A stretch of DNA of 46,521 nucleotides from the NCBI GenBank assembly GCA_049999805.1, contig JBNGIO010006138.1, positions 1 to 46,521 on the forward strand, given 5' to 3'. The stretch comes from Folioceros fuciformis. Its lineage: Eukaryota; Anthocerotophyta; Anthocerotopsida; Anthocerotales. Positions 1-9,953 of this stretch are shown here, one piece after another (within the stretch, counting starts at the first letter, position 1; each line of letters starts with the position of its first letter). The notes under the pieces are model-generated. The model saw only the letters and a program-made list of their open reading frames with translations, did no database searches and was not told the DNA's origin. The translations under genes and the position numbers were made by a program.

Positions 1-280
1 CTCCGTTTTGTAATAGAGTGATCATGGACGGCTGGTGAGTGATGTTGACGGCACCTTGACGCCAGCACGAGCTCCTTTCTGTCCAGGAACTCATGTCGAC
101 ACTTCCATGAACTTCTCTCGCAAGAACCACCCTAGACACAACTTTTGCCAAACCTTGTTATCACATTTGTGCACTGCATAAGATAGGAAAATGACAACCC
201 ATGTTCAAAAACAAGGGTGAGTCCTATGGGAACTCGCTGGAGGTTACTAGTGCGCGCGATCATGGATTTTAAAATTACCT
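1..280. other. Left window edge, no gene seen
   Basis: I see no supported coding region. It lies outside the repeat arm that starts near 281, so it is the outer flank of repeat copy L. Confidence 0.5.
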
Positions 281-1294
281 ACTACCTCGCATACTTCCAA
301 AACTATGGACTGCCTTTCGAACTTTGTGGTACATGGAAAGGCCTACAAAATGTTGGAGTCTGGTGTATGAAAACTTTAAAGTTCGCTTTTCAACTATCAA
401 AGTCTTGAAGAAGACATCACTTGCATGCTCCTCTCATGTGCTTGATGTCATCTTGTATACGGCTTCAACCGAACCCTTTCCCATCACCAGAGCAAGTTGT
501 GTGACCAAAACCACTTGCATGACCATAGCTAGTAGTGTGACTAAAGCCCTACCTAAGCATCTGCAAATAATTTGTGGGAAGAAAGCAAAGCAATGGAATC
601 CACAGCAAAGAAAGCAAAGCAATGGAACCCATAGCAAATAAAGCAAAGCCATGGAACCTAAAGTGAAGAAACCAAAGCAATGAGAACCTATAGTAAACAA
701 AGCAAAACAAAGAGCCCATAGCAAAAAGGCAAAACAAAGAAACCACAGCTCAAGATCATGCAGCCATCCGTATGTTTGAAAATAACATATTAAGTATTTT
801 AAAAAAATATTATATAAATTTAAAATATTTTATTTATGTATATTAGTCTATGCATAAAAGGTTTGGACAAAGCACGAGACTAAGATTCCATATCTCCTTC
901 GTAGGAAGTGTCGGAGAGACCTGTTTGAGACCTATTCAACCCTTAACCCCAAGCCAACATTAATGCTCAATTTGCGACATTTTTCTCTTTTCCTCAACGA
1001 CTTAACTAATAGAATTAATCATGGTGTGATTTTTGGAAAGCTTTTCTTTGTATCGATGCAAGATGTGAACATTCCCTCGAGACTGAGAAGATTGTGTCTC
1101 TCAGAGTGGTTTGATCTTGTCTTGCCTGACAATCAAGGTTGGAGGTCTCTGGCACAGACACAAGTGCTATCAACGCAGTTTGCAGTTGGAACTAAGTGAA
1201 GAAGGGTTCAAACTAAATGAATGGTGATTTATCGAAGTGTGGCTTTCTTTGCGCCTCCTAAGCTTTCTTGCATGCTTGTCACCTCCGAAAGCTT
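281..1294 (+). repeat. Left arm of a roughly 1-kb inverted repeat (copy L)
   Basis: This stretch matches the reverse complement of about 8828-9908 along its whole length. Examples are the segment from 963 against 9165 read backwards, and the segment at 299-419 against 9890-9771 read backwards. Apart from a 57-bp excess in the right arm, which the assembly gap and its flanking duplication explain, the arms are colinear and very similar. Short open frames here are mirrored in the other arm and show no recognisable protein, so I treat them as non-coding. Copy L continues past this arm through satellite-like DNA into a gene fragment ending near 3370. Confidence 0.85.
586..760. repeat. Purine-rich imperfect tandem repeat
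   Basis: Variants of a unit of about 20-30 bp built on GCAAAGCAATGGAACC repeat here. The same block, on the opposite strand, is in the right arm at about 9380-9605, where one assembly gap falls. Confidence 0.7.
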
Positions 1295-1559
1295 GCGTGG
1301 TCCCTCGGCTCATGATCCGAAAGCTCTCCCTAGCATGGGGTTCAGCTTTTGACGAGCAAGAGGTTGGTGGCCTCCATTTTGGGGGAGGATGCGGAGGTGA
1401 TGGCATGTCATTCTAAAGCATAGCGAAACGACTGAAAAGCAGAAGTGGTTTATTACAACATATCAAAATAAGTTAATAAAGAATGCCTTAAATTAATTTA
1501 TATGAAAGGTACCCTAAAAATGAATTTTCTGGATAACGACTAGGAAGCATCTTCTAAAA

Positions 1560-1665
1560 AAAGAGGAAAAGGACCAATATAAACAAGTAAAGAAGAAGGA
1601 CCAATATATAAAGAAGATAAAGAAGAAAGACAAATATAAAGAAGAAGAAGGACCAATAGGAGCTT
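1560..1665. repeat. AAGAAG-rich tandem repeat
   Basis: Several imperfect copies of a unit containing AAAGAAGAAGGACCAATAT. This lies inside copy L and is absent from the deleted copy R. Confidence 0.65.
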
Positions 1666-1679
1666 ATAAAGGCCTAGCC

Positions 1680-1975
1680 TATTTAAGGGTAATATATACT
1701 TGTGTGTAGGCTTGTGTGGTAATATATACTTGTGTTAAAGGCTTAGCCTATTTAAGGGTAATATATACTTGTGTGTAGGCTTGTGTGCCATCTTATTGTA
1801 GAAGTGTGCCTAGCCGTGTGGAAGTGTGCCTAGCTGTATGGGAACATTGTATCTTGTTGTAGAAGTGTGTGGGAATGGGAACATTGTTGTAGAAGTGTGT
1901 GGGAACATTGTATCTTGTTGTAGAAGTGTGCCTAGCTGTGTGGAAGTGTGCCTAGCTGTGTGGGAACATTGTATG
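1680..1975. repeat. Minisatellite built on GAAGTGTGCCTAGCTGTGTG
   Basis: Two related unit types alternate: one around GTAATATATACTTGTGTG near 1690-1780, and one around GAAGTGTGCCTAGCTGTGTG with GGGAACATTGTATC at about 1795-1970. It is part of the interior of copy L. Confidence 0.7.
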
Positions 1976-2580
1976 ACCTCTCTATAAAGGCTGCACTTCT
2001 CCTCTACATTTCCCTACTTCTCTATAAAGGCTGCACTTCTCCTCTAGATTTCCCTACTTCTCCCTCTCCCTCTAGGCTGCACTTCTCCTCTACATTTCCC
2101 TACTTCTCCCTCTCCCTCTAGGCTGCACTTCTCCTCTACATTTCCCTACTTCTCCCTCTCCCTCTAGGTTGCACTTCTCCTCTACATTTCCCTACTTCTC
2201 CCTTTGCATTTCTCCCTTTCCCTACTTCTCCCTCTACATTTCCCCCGTTCCCTACTTCTTCCTCTGCATTTCCCCCTTTCCCTACTTCTCCTTCTCCCTC
2301 TAAGGGGGCACTTCTCCCTCAGCATTTCCCCCTTTCCCTACTCTAAGGGGGTACTTCTCTCTCTTCTCCCTCTAAGGGGGCACTTCTCCCTCTGCATTTC
2401 CCCCTTTCCCTACTCTAAGGGAGCACTTCTCCCTCTGCATTTCCCCCTTTCCCTACTTCTCCCTATAAGGGGGCACTCCTCCCTATAAGGGGGCACTGCT
2501 CCCACTCCTCCCTCTGCATTTCCCCCTTTCCTTACTATAAGGGGGCACTTCTCCCTCCCTCTGCATTTCCCCCTACTCTA
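1976..2580. repeat. Pyrimidine-rich minisatellite (CTTCTCCCTCT family)
   Basis: The plus strand is almost purely C and T for about 600 bp. Units such as CTGCACTTCTCCTCTACAT and TTCTCCCTCTAAGGGGGCAC are repeated many times. The open frames over it are low-complexity artefacts. Confidence 0.85.
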
Positions 2581-2599
2581 GGGCATATGACGCCATCCT

Positions 2600-3370
2600 G
2601 ATTGCTTTCATTCACCGGGAAAAGACCCTGGGAAAAGATCCTCCTGATTTCCTTTATTCACCGGAAAAAGAATCTGATTGCTTTCATTCACCAGGAAAAG
2701 ATCCGGGAGTACCTGCCTGGTGGAACGGAGGCCAGGAAGAGGATCACGGTGACTATGAAAAGCCGCCGTGGCGACCACTGTAGGGATGTCTTCCGCAGTC
2801 GGTGGAACGGAGGCCAGGAAGAGAATCACGGTGACTATGAAAAGCCGCCGTGGCGACCACTGTAGGGATGTCTTCCGCAGTCAGTCACCGTCAGGCATGG
2901 TAGAGTCGACTTCAGGCCAGTACATTAACCTTTGCCGGGCTGTGCCTACCACTCTGCTGCCGCAGTTGAAGGCTAGGATTCCCCGCCTACGGGACCTACT
3001 TGGAACATGCTACTCCAGGTGCTGCACACTTCAGGCGTTTCCCAAAGAGTGGCCAACTCCACGGACATGAGCACTCATCTCACATTCCCGCTTACATGTT
3101 TGACTACCTGGAGAAATCCTGGTGCAGCCGTTTGCACGAGCAGGGTGACTTACCTTCCCTTCTTCACGACTAGTCCTTCCGTGACCGTCTGTCAGCATGC
3201 GCAAACATCGCTTACCTAGAGAGGAATAAGCATCTGCGCCATCTGCCCCGGGCTGATGGGTGATGAGGCACGTCATCAGCTCAAAGTGCTCTCGCAACTG
3301 AATCGGAGACGTGTGTTTGTGGAGGAGGAGAAAACTGAGGTTGTTTCTGTGAAAGAGCCGCTGCAATTCA
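2600..3370 (+). pseudogene. Degenerate 3' fragment of the vWA-like gene
   Basis: The sequence parallels the 3' part of the intact gene at 12374-15679, from about 14920 to 15480. Shared landmarks in order are the EEIRDYL-like stretch, KSRRxxHxRxVF, GMVxxTSGxxxxxxRAV, ARFRRFPK-like codons, the LHEQGDFPS-like stretch and LVEELTEPVSV-like codons near 3325-3370. The reading frame is broken repeatedly by stops and shifts, and an 82-bp segment is duplicated in tandem. The intact gene has no introns here, so the fragment does not reveal whether it was copied from RNA or DNA. It lies within repeat copy L, so the repeat appears to have captured gene sequence. Confidence 0.82.
2719..2882. repeat. Direct 82-bp tandem duplication in the gene fragment
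   Basis: Positions 2719-2800 and 2801-2882 are near-identical copies starting GGTGGAACGGAGGCCAGGAA. The unit length is not a multiple of three, so it shifts the reading frame. Just upstream (2605-2700) is a shorter triplicate built on CATTCACCGGGAAAAGA. Confidence 0.9.
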
Positions 3371-4073
3371 ATCACGATCCAGTTCAAGGAAACAGTTAGG
3401 CGGCAATGGAGGAAGCTGTTCGCTCTTTTCTTGGAGTAGAAAGAAGCTGTAAACGCCTCCTGAAGACAAAGGACTAGTAGCAGAAGGGCACGTTACCCAC
3501 GTCTGGCCTGGCACTGATCGGTTCATTGATGTGCATCGTGAATCGTTGAGCGTAAAGTATGGCATAAAAGGATGTTGTGTTGTGTTGATTGAACCAGTTT
3601 TGATAATAATGAAGTCCCCCTTAGAACAAATCTCGATGCCCTGACCAAGGCTCGCTAATGTGCCATTATGCCCGCATTGTGTAGGAAGCTCACGTCAGCC
3701 TGGCAGGTGTTCCGAACCATTCCACGTCACCAGGTGGTTAACTGGAGGTATCAAACATTTCAGTGTCGACTTGCGACCGGCAATATGCAGGTAACATGGA
3801 AGTATCTGCAAAGCTTCGCCGAAGTCGGGGAAGACATGACCGGACGGGGGAGCGTCAAACCTGTCACCGGATCTGCTCACCGACCAGCCCGTGCCGTAGA
3901 ACAGCCGACGGCCACACCGCTAGAAAAGGGAATCGACTGGAGGCTCATTGTCATCGCCTTCGAGCCGACAGACATCTGAAGTCGATCGATTCGAACTCCA
4001 AGGCGCGAACGTTGGTTGATTCGTGTGCAACTCCGGGGCCTGCATTGGGCGGGGCTGTTCGATTACTTCCTCC
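3371..4073. other. Presumed 5' region of the P450 gene
   Basis: Only short overlapping open frames on both strands, none recognisable. The stretch should hold the promoter and 5' UTR of the P450 starting at 4074. I see no clear TATA box. Confidence 0.4.
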
Positions 4074-6361
4074 ATGGACCACGGAACAGCAGCGCTGTGT
4101 GTGGAGATTGCGGTGGCCATAGTGGTGCTGGCCGTGGCGTGGCCAGTGTGGAGGTACTGGGAACGGAGAGGAAAGTATGCGCCCAAAGGGTCGAAGCAGC
4201 TGCCGGGGAGCATGGGATTGCCGCTGCTGGGCGAGACGCTGGAGGTGCTGAGCCACTTCAAGGACGGCGCCGTGGAGCAATTCGGGCTGAGGCGATTCAG
4301 GAGGCATGGAAACGTGTTCAAGTCGCACATTTTCGGGACACCGTACGTGTTTTTCCGCGGCGTGGAGGCGGCCAAGCTGCTGAGCACCAGCGAGGACAAG
4401 CTGGTGCAGGCGCACCAGTTCTTGCCGACCATCAAGCTGCTGGGCGAGGAGTCGTTGCTCAATCTGCACGGCGCCAAGCACAAGCAGTACAGGACGATGT
4501 TCAATGAGACATTCATGGGAGAGGGCATCAGGAAGTGCCTCCCGGTGGTGGAGCAGATTGCTCTTGAGACGCTCAACGGCTGGAAAGTGGGGGATGTTCC
4601 CAACGTCAAAGACGATTCCACCAGGGTGAGCTAGACTGTACTCTTCTACATTGTCGCAGTAGTCAGAGCATTCTTCGCTGACGAAATGATGGTCATTCTA
4701 TCTGTCGCCTAGCTGCCTGTGTGCTAGCTAGCCCAAATTCTTAGTGTGGGTGCTCTGGATCCCTGCTGCAGTTCACGTACAACGTGATTGTGGGCGTCGT
4801 GCTGAGCTGGGGGCCCGGTCCCGAGCGTGAGAGGAGCTTGGAGCTGAGCAGAATCCTGGGAACCAATCTGTTCAGAGTTCCGATCAATCTGCCCGGATTT
4901 GCCTATCACAAGGCCATGCAGGTAATAATGTGGCACCTATTCAACGCAGCTGAAGAATGTGCGCTCGCCTGCGAGCGATAGTGTGTTTTATTCCATCGGA
5001 ACGCAAATACTGGGTACTTCTGCATGATCCTGCGGCACTGCTGGACAATAATGTGGAAATTGTGACATGTGTTGACCTGCAGGCGAGGAAGGAGCTGGGA
5101 AAAATGTTTGATAATGAGTTTAGGCTCAGGAGGAGCGGCCAGATTGTGCGGCAGGACCTCTTGACGGACATGATGAATGCTGTGGACCCGGATTCTTCCA
5201 GCACCAAGCCTGCCCTGGGAGACGGCGAGCTGAGAGATAATTTGTTCACCATGATCATCGCTGGGCACGAAACATCCACCAACACTCTCACCTGGCTGGC
5301 CAAACTGCTCCATGAGAATCCCGACGTCAAAGAGAAGCTCACCGTCAGTACTCTTTTACTAACTCTATTGCTCCCCCTTGGTACACGTACGTTCCCTTCA
5401 TTGCCTCACATTTTCCACTAAGTTCCGGGTGATGGGCTGTGCAGGCTGAGAACAAGGCAATCCGAAGGGGGAAGCAGGCTGGAGAGTCCCTGGTATGGGC
5501 GGACCTCGGCCAGCCAATGAGCTACAGTCTCAAAGTGAGTACTAGTGATCCACTGCTTGTTTTACAATCTGGATGCATCCGGACGAGGTTCATGACGCAT
5601 GCCGCCAAGAGGAACTGAGCACATTTGAGCCTTGCTTGCTTTGCAGGTAATCAATGAGGCACTACGAATCTCCTCTCTCACATTCTGGTGGCATAGACAT
5701 GTCAAGGAGGACTTCACCTTCAACGGTGTGTATGCTAACCAACTGACAACCTGTTTAGTTGCCAGGAAAGCGTGTACACGAATTCCACCAGGCTAGGCAA
5801 GCGTCATCCTTATTAAATTGGGCATTCTGGAGCAGGTTATCACATCCCTAAGGGCTGGAACCTGGTGCACGACACCCACAACTTGCACCACAGCGTCGAG
5901 ACCTTTGAAGACCCGGACAAGTTTAACCCTTCTCGTTTCGATGTAGGCGTTTCTGGTCAAAGTTGGATCTCATCTATGAATTTATGGAGCGTTCGAGTTT
6001 GGTGCACAAGCTCATCTTGTTTGCCTGTACTTGCTGACTGGCAGGTGACCCCGAAGCCCTTCACGCTGCTTCCTTTCGGAAGCGGACAAAGGATGTGTCT
6101 CGGCAAAGACCTGGCGCTCATGGAAATCAAAGTCTTTCTGCATTATATGATGCTCAAGTTCAGGTGAGCTGGATTTTCTACCAAGTGATCTCGCTGGAAA
6201 TGGCACGTCTGCTTGCTAAGCGCAACTGACTTTTGACGTCGGTGTGGAAACGTTGGATCAGTTGGTCAGTTGCGGAGCCAGACACCGGGCGAGACTTCTC
6301 AGGACTGCCATGCCCCGACAACGGCGTTCCCATTAGGATTGAGGCCATTCACGAGTACTAG
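4074..6361 (+). CDS. Cytochrome P450, CYP85 clan (intact copy)
   Basis: A haem monooxygenase of 485 residues, the usual P450 length. Exons: 4074-4625, 4772-4921, 5083-5343, 5445-5534, 5647-5725, 5836-5942, 6045-6163, 6262-6361. All introns are GT-AG, 98-161 bp, and the joined frame is open. An N-terminal membrane anchor spans about residues 7-22, so the protein should sit on the ER. The I-helix AGHETS is at 294-299, the K-helix ExxR at 355-358, and the haem loop FGSGQRMCLG at 424-433 with Cys431. The sequence style (KVINEALR, YHIPKGW, FNPSRF) is that of the CYP85 clan, which includes brassinosteroid, abscisate and triterpene oxidases. I cannot name the family or substrate. The start is the first in-frame ATG before the anchor. 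A damaged second copy lies at 9954-11737. Confidence 0.9.
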
Positions 6362-7355
6362 CCTAGATACTACCGATCCACAATTGTTTCGGAAGTCGGT
6401 TCACAGAATAGATGCCTAAAGTCTGCTCGAAGACAGAGCAGCTTTCAGGACGCATGTAAGGCCATCGAATTTGGTGCTGCTCCCCTCGCGTCCATGGAGG
6501 GAAAGAGAAACTATAGCCCACCTCTTTCACTTGATTGCTTCCACCTCTCGCGTGAATGCTTCCACCTCTCTCAATTGATTGCTTCCGACTTGTCAAGAGT
6601 GATGCATTTATAACAAGCAAGGTTCATATAAGCATTCTTCAAGCCAATTCAATGTTACAGACTAGGCAGAAACCATCCGCAACCAAGTTCAGCTCTCAAG
6701 CGTAAACTTTCTACATGTCTCTTTTCAGGTTCAGAAAAGAGGCGCCGGGTGGAGATAATTATTGAGGCCAACATCTAGAGACAGTCTTCAAAGTGAGCTG
6801 CTCTTCTACAATAAGTCGATTAGACCATGGATTCCTTCTGCAGGAAAATTTGCTCCAGGTTCCATCCAACTGGAAATACCAACAAGTTGCTGCAGATGCC
6901 ATCCAAACCAAGATAACCAACTGGTTGCCAACACAGAAACTGGCACCAATGTCCTGCCAGCTTCTCTTCCTCAAAAGCAACAAGGACCCAATTGCTTGAG
7001 TCAAGAAAGTGAGCATCCGGGAGACGTGCTTCATGGGAAACCCCAATTGAGGTTCAAGCTCACACATACACCAATACATTCATTGCAACTCTTACAATCA
7101 AACAAGCGACCAGGGATCCTGGCAATGTCCCAGCTAAGATGAAGGGCTGTCTGTCAATATGAAGGGTGTGTCAATGTGGACTCTCATGAGCTTTCTCCTT
7201 GATAAACCACATCAGTAAAAGTCACAACTCCGCACCAACAATATCATAACAATCGTCTATAGATCACCCCCAAATGGCATAAATTAACACGTGCAAAGCC
7301 ATCGTCAGTACACGGGAGCCAACAGCAAAGGAATGTGATGTTGACGCGGGGCCTG
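6362..7355. other. Intergenic stretch between P450 and RING gene
   Basis: The two genes converge here, so it should hold both 3' UTRs. Open frames near 6760-7140 occur on both strands and match no family I know. It contains one short tandem repeat. Confidence 0.45.
6519..6585. repeat. Three imperfect 21-23 bp tandem repeats
   Basis: Copies at 6519-6541, 6542-6562 and 6563-6585 start with CACCTCT and end with TGCTTC. They follow the P450 stop by about 160 bp, probably in its 3' UTR or just beyond. Confidence 0.75.
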
Positions 7356-8761
7356 TCAGACAGACGCCCCTGGAACCCAATTCCACAAATGGTAAGAAGA
7401 GGAGCCGTTGAGCTTGGCGGGTACCGGGGGACGAATTTCTCCTCCTGCACCGGACACGCCATTGGCAGCTGAAAGTGGCCCTCCGCTCATCCCTCGCGAT
7501 GCACTGCCGTTGTTACCAAAATGCTGCAAACCCACAATCTTTTCCTGGCACAAGGGGCAATTGACTAGCCCCGGGGCACACTTCAAACAAAGCGACGTAT
7601 GCCCACATGCCTGGCCAAAAGAACCCAAAACACTGCATGTGTACTATGACCCATGAACTGCAACGTTGTTACAAGATGTCGGAGAACAAATGCTTTTAAG
7701 CGGCTCTTTCCAGAAAGTACGGTGACGTTCAGCTTACCATGACGCTCTCTCCCTCTCTCTCATTCACCTTTCTGTTTATCCTGTCTATTGCTTGATCCTT
7801 TGAACCCTTTCTGCCCCCCTAGACATTACACGACAACCAGCATCCTATCTGAGCAAATGAATGAATGAGTTGGTACCATGAGGCGCACTCCTGCAGGCTG
7901 ATTAAGACAAACAACACAAAGGTCCTCCGGATCAATCTGATTGTGTCCATAGAGGCTGAAGTCAGGCAACATGGAGCTAGGTCCAACATCCCTATGAGGT
8001 GGTGCTGCAAATGGAAATGCTTGTATGCTCTCTCTCAGAAAGTCATTCCTCGGAAAGTCAAAAGGACAGACGGCGGCCGATAGTCCGCCCCCGTTCGATA
8101 CACCTGAATTCAACAACCCACCAACAGCGGAACCTGTATCCAAGCGGCAGTCAAGCTGACTGCTGGTGCTGATAGGATTTGGCAACCCTCCATTCCCAAA
8201 AATACTGAAGAGGCTGGAACCCAGCTGGAAGGATCCAGATCCGGAGCCTGTGCCAACTGCAACGACGCCGTGGCCGTTAGTGTGGCCGGAGCCGTGGGTG
8301 CTGGTGGTATGCCCGCTGAGAACATCCGACCACAAGCTTACTCCCCCCGCTGGGTTACCAGCTGCAGAGACAAGCCCCGGCGATAACAAAAGGGGCCCCG
8401 CCCCGTTAATGGAACTCCCACTCGCACACTGCTTCACATTCAGTCTGTCAGTTTCAGCAGCACCTACACCTCGGTTATGCTGTAACATCTTTTGCTCCAA
8501 GCGGACTTGGTGGAGGGCCTGTTCCAACGAGGCCACAGATTGTTGCAACCCCTGATCAATCAGCTCTAGCTCAGCCGCACACCTTACAGTAGTCGTATCC
8601 AATTTCGAATCATGAAGATCTGGTTGCTGCTTGTGCTGCTGCTGTGGCTGTGGCTGCTGCTGGTGTTGAGGCAGTGGAGGATGGGCTGCTATCACTTGAG
8701 CTGCAGTTGGCTGATGCTGCTGCTGCTGACCTTGCTGCTTCCAATCAGACAAGCCATCACA
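7356..8761 (-). pseudogene. RING-finger protein gene, 5' end missing
   Basis: Coding parts are 8761-7877 and 7610-7356 on the minus strand, joined across a 266-bp GT-AG intron. The product begins with a glutamine- and proline-rich region, then a helical segment (LQQSVASLEQAL) and a glycine/serine-rich middle. A C3HC4 RING follows, CVVCLNQPAGVRLM joined to ACGHTSLCLKCAPG and NCPLC, so ubiquitin ligase activity is likely. The RING is split by the intron and is complete. The 5' end is the problem: the frame is open only to 8761 and has no ATG. The next upstream codon is a stop at 8762-8764, exactly where homology to repeat copy R begins. At least a first exon seems lost. It could still be transcribed from an upstream or downstream start. 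Confidence 0.72.
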
Positions 8762-8827
8762 TCAGTTGCGAGAGCACTTTGAGCCGATGACGTGCCTCAT
8801 CGGCATCAGCACGGGGCAGATGGCGCA
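8762..8827 (-). pseudogene. Tail of the vWA-gene fragment in repeat copy R
   Basis: This is the reverse complement of about 3233-3306, part of the gene fragment in copy L. In copy R it is joined directly to the arm end, skipping about 1.9 kb present in copy L. Confidence 0.82.
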
Positions 8828-9908
8828 GATGCAAGCTTTCGGAGGTGACAAGCACGCAGGGAAGCTTAGGAGGCGCCAAACAAGCCACACTTCAATAAAT
8901 CACCGTTCATTTAGTTTGAACCCTCGTTCACCTGGTTCCAACTCCAAACTGCGTTGATAGCACTTGTGTCTGCGCCAGCAACCTCCAACCTTGATTGCCA
9001 GGCAAGACAGATCAAACCACTCCCGAGAGACACAATCTTCTCAGTCCCGGGGGAATGTTCACATCTTGCATCGATACAGAGAAAAAGCTTTCCAAAAATC
9101 ACACCATGATTAATTCTATTAGTTAAGTCGTTGAGTGAAAGAGGAAAATGTCGCAAATTGAGCATTGATGTTGGTTTGGGGTTAACGGTTGAATAGAAAA
9201 AACAGGTCTTTCCGACGCTTCCTACGAAGAAGATATGGAATCTTAGTCCCGTGCTTTATCCAAACCTTTTATGCATAGACTAATATACATAAATAAAATA
9301 TTTTAAATTTATATAATATTTTAAAAAAATTAATACGTTATTTTCAAACATGCAGATCGCTGCATGATCTTGAGCTGAGGGTTCTTTGTTTTGCCTTTTC
9401 GCTATGGGTTCTTTTTTTTGCTTTGTTTACTATAGGTTCTCATTGCTTTGGTTTCTTCACTTTAGGTTCCATTGGCTTTGCTTTATTTGCTATGGGTTCC
9501 ATTGCTTTGCTTTCTTTGCTGNNNNNNNNNNGCTTTGCTTTATTTGCTATGGGTTCCATTGCTTTGCTTTCTTTGCTGTGGATTCCATTGCTTTGTTTTC
9601 TTCCCACAAATTATTTGTAGAGGCTTAGGTAGGGCTTCAAGTTACACTACTAGCGATGGTCACGCAAGTGATTTTGGTCACGTAACTTGCTCTAGTGATG
9701 GGAAAGGCTTTGGTTAAAGCCGTATACAAGATTGACATCAAGCACGCAGGTGATGTTGAGCATGCAGGTGATGTCTTCTTCAAGACTTTGATAGTTGAAA
9801 AGCGGACTTTAAAGTTTTCATACACGGGACTCCAACATTTTGTAGGCCTTTTCATGTACCACAAAGTTCTAAAGGCAGTCCATAGTGATAGGTACGAGTG
9901 TGTCTGAT
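8828..9908 (-). repeat. Right arm of the roughly 1-kb inverted repeat (copy R)
   Basis: Reverse complement of about 281-1294. Its outer end lies about 45 bp before exon 2 of the second P450 copy, inside what would be intron 1. It includes the tandem repeat block holding the first assembly gap. Confidence 0.85.
9522..9531. other. Assembly gap, 10 N
   Basis: Flanked by an exact 47-bp direct duplication, 9475-9521 and 9532-9578. The gap and one copy are probably an assembly artefact. Confidence 0.9.
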
Positions 9909-9953
9909 GAGTGACGATATCGTGTCTAATCAACTCCGCTGTGCGGCATGCAG

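Noticed and set aside
434-746. Phenylalanine- and cysteine-rich minus-strand frames
   Set aside because: They are translations of the purine-rich tandem repeat in the left arm and recur in the right arm; low complexity, not genes.
2204-2488. Plus-strand frame rich in Leu, Pro and Ser
   Set aside because: A translation of the pyrimidine minisatellite.
3920-4621. Minus-strand frames of 233 and 176 codons
   Set aside because: Antisense of P450 exon 1.
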